A stretch of 7,641 bases of DNA from G020354085 sp964629975. GTDB lineage: Bacteria; Pseudomonadota; Gammaproteobacteria; Acidiferrobacterales; Sulfurifustaceae. The DNA lies in assembly GCA_964629975.1 (NCBI GenBank), contig CAZVUN010000134.1:1-7641 (forward strand), given 5' to 3'. The notes beneath the pieces are model-generated. The model was not told the origin of the DNA. It saw only the letters and a program-made list of their open reading frames with translations, and did not search any database. The position numbers and the translations under genes are program-made. Of this stretch, positions 6,415-7,641 are shown one piece after another. The number at the start of each line of letters is the position of its first letter. Within the stretch, counting starts at the first letter, position 1.

Positions 6415-7641
6415 CTATGGCGGCGCCAGACCCGCGAGCTTCTGGTCGAGCAGCAGGTTGAGCGTATAGCGCACGCCGAAACCGGTGGTGTCGGTCGGGA
6501 TGTGCGCGAGCCCGCCCTTGTGGTTGCCGGCGGCGAGGTCGATGTGCACCCAGGCGGGCGCGGCGTCATCGTGAGAGGACGCGCGGACGGCGCGCGCCGG
6601 CGGGCGTTGCGGGCGAGTGAGAAACTCCTTGAGGAACAGCGCCGCCAGGATGTGATCGGCGTCGGAATCGAGCGTGCACTGCTTGATGTCGGCAATCGTG
6701 CTCTTCAGCGCCTTCTTGTAGTCCTTCGGGACCGGGAACGGCCACACCCGTTCGCCGGAGTCCTCGCCGGCCTGGATCAGCGTTGGCACCCATGCCGGGC
6801 GGTTGGTGAACGCCCCGCTCATGCGGGTGGACAGCGCGGCGACGCACGAACCGGTGAGCGTGGCGTAGTCGATGATCAGTCCCGGTTTCCGCTGCGCCGC
6901 CAGGTACAGCGTGTCGGCCAGCACCATGCGCCCCTCGGCGTCGGTATGCATCACCTCAATGGTCCTGCCGTTGGCGGCCGTGACCACGTCGTTCTGCTTG
7001 TAGGCCCTGGGCCCGATGTGGTTCTGCGCGAGCGCGAGCCAGCAGTCGACCGGAAAGTCGACCGCCAGCTCGGTGAGCGCGAGCAGCGTGCCGAGCGCCA
7101 CCGCCGAGCCCTCCATGTCCTCGTGCATGCCGTGCATGTACCTCGCGGGCTTGAGGTTGGTGCCGCCGGTGTCGAAGCAGATGCCTTTGCCGACCAGCGC
7201 GAGCGCCGCCTTGCGTACGTTGCCGCGCGGCGTGTAGCGCAGGTGCAGGATGCCGGCATCGGGTTCGGGGCTGCCTTGCGCGACCGCGAGGAAGGCGCCC
7301 GCGCCGAGACGCTTGAGCCGGTCGATACCCAGGAACTCGGCCTTCCAGCGATACGTGCGCGCCAGCTTCTGCACGCGGCGCCGGTAGTGGCCGGGCGTGA
7401 GCTCGTTGGGGGGCAGTGCCGTGAGATAGCGCGCGAGGTTATTGCCGCGCGCCTCGGCGATCGTGCGCGCGAGCGCCGGCGCCTCGCCCAGGCCGTACAG
7501 TTCGATGTCGGCGAGCGGACGGTGCTTGTCCGGTTTGCTCTTGAACTGCGGCATCGCGAAGTCCGCCGCGAGCGCAGCCGCGACCACCGCCTCGGCGGCG
7601 CGCCGCGCGAGCGCCGCGTCCAGCCCGTGCCCGATGACCGC
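6415..7641 (-). CDS. M17 family leucyl aminopeptidase, 5' end beyond the window
   Basis: A cytosolic di-metal aminopeptidase of the M17 (PepA/leucyl aminopeptidase) family, removing N-terminal residues from peptides. The frame is open from the right edge to TAG at 6415-6417, showing 408 residues; family members have about 460-500, so the start lies outside. The catalytic domain contains LVGKGICFDTGGTNLKP (metal-binding Lys and Asp, catalytic Lys), HEDMEG (metal Asp at 7117-7119), and HTDAEGRMVLADTL (metal Asp and Glu, catalytic Arg; 6928-6948), then DYATLTG and the C-terminal WVHIDLAAGNHKGGLAHIPTDTTGFGVR. Metal and catalytic residues are kept, but the usual NTDAEGR reads HTDAEGR and the usual MGG reads MEG. 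These changes mark a distinct proteobacterial branch rather than classical PepA, so I give no symbol. It ends 98 bases before mcl on the same strand. Confidence 0.9.
   Translation of the reverse strand, partial: AVIGHGLDAALARRAAEAVVAAALAADFAMPQFKSKPDKHRPLADIELYGLGEAPALARTIAEARGNNLARYLTALPPNELTPGHYRRRVQKLARTYRWKAEFLGIDRLKRLGAGAFLAVAQGSPEPDAGILHLRYTPRGNVRKAALALVGKGICFDTGGTNLKPARYMHGMHEDMEGSAVALGTLLALTELAVDFPVDCWLALAQNHIGPRAYKQNDVVTAANGRTIEVMHTDAEGRMVLADTLYLAAQRKPGLIIDYATLTGSCVAALSTRMSGAFTNRPAWVPTLIQAGEDSGERVWPFPVPKDYKKALKSTIADIKQCTLDSDADHILAALFLKEFLTRPQRPPARAVRASSHDDAAPAWVHIDLAAGNHKGGLAHIPTDTTGFGVRYTLNLLLDQKLAGLAPP

Overview
The window is GC-rich, densely coding DNA with the codon use of a high-GC Pseudomonadota (proteobacterium). 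The FadD and M17 aminopeptidase resemble gamma/betaproteobacterial forms, but a finer placement is not safe from this window alone. Gene content is mostly metabolic. The one mobile element is an IS3-family insertion sequence cut by the left edge.

Layout, left to right. Positions 1-233 hold the 3' end of an IS3-family transposase and the probable right end of the IS. A plus-strand gene of unknown function (about 248-1456) follows directly. Its reading frame runs back into the IS with no proper start codon, so its 5' end, probably including part of a signal peptide, appears to have been removed by the insertion. Next is a complete plus-strand long-chain acyl-CoA synthetase, fadD (1604-3274). 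It converges, with a 23-base gap, on a minus-strand block transcribed in the order mcl (malyl-CoA lyase), mtkA and mtkB (malate-CoA ligase beta and alpha subunits). Upstream of that block on the same strand is an M17 leucyl aminopeptidase that runs off the right edge.

How the genes work together. MtkAB makes malyl-CoA from malate, CoA and ATP. Mcl cleaves it to acetyl-CoA and glyoxylate. This pair is the acetyl-CoA-releasing end of the serine cycle and also serves glyoxylate/acetyl-CoA interconversion in non-methylotrophs. No other serine-cycle genes (glyA, sga, hpr, gck, ppc) are visible, so C1 assimilation cannot be claimed. FadD activates fatty acids for beta-oxidation, which also feeds acetyl-CoA, but it is on the opposite strand and need not be co-regulated.

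The most unusual point is the mcl/mtkA junction near 5343-5365. Mcl reaches its normal C-terminus with no stop codon and runs on out of frame into mtkA. MtkA lacks its start codon and roughly its first dozen residues. This is either a real small deletion that breaks the operon or an assembly/consensus error, and read mapping would settle it. I found no new defence, RNA or phage system, no CRISPR array and no tRNA or rRNA.
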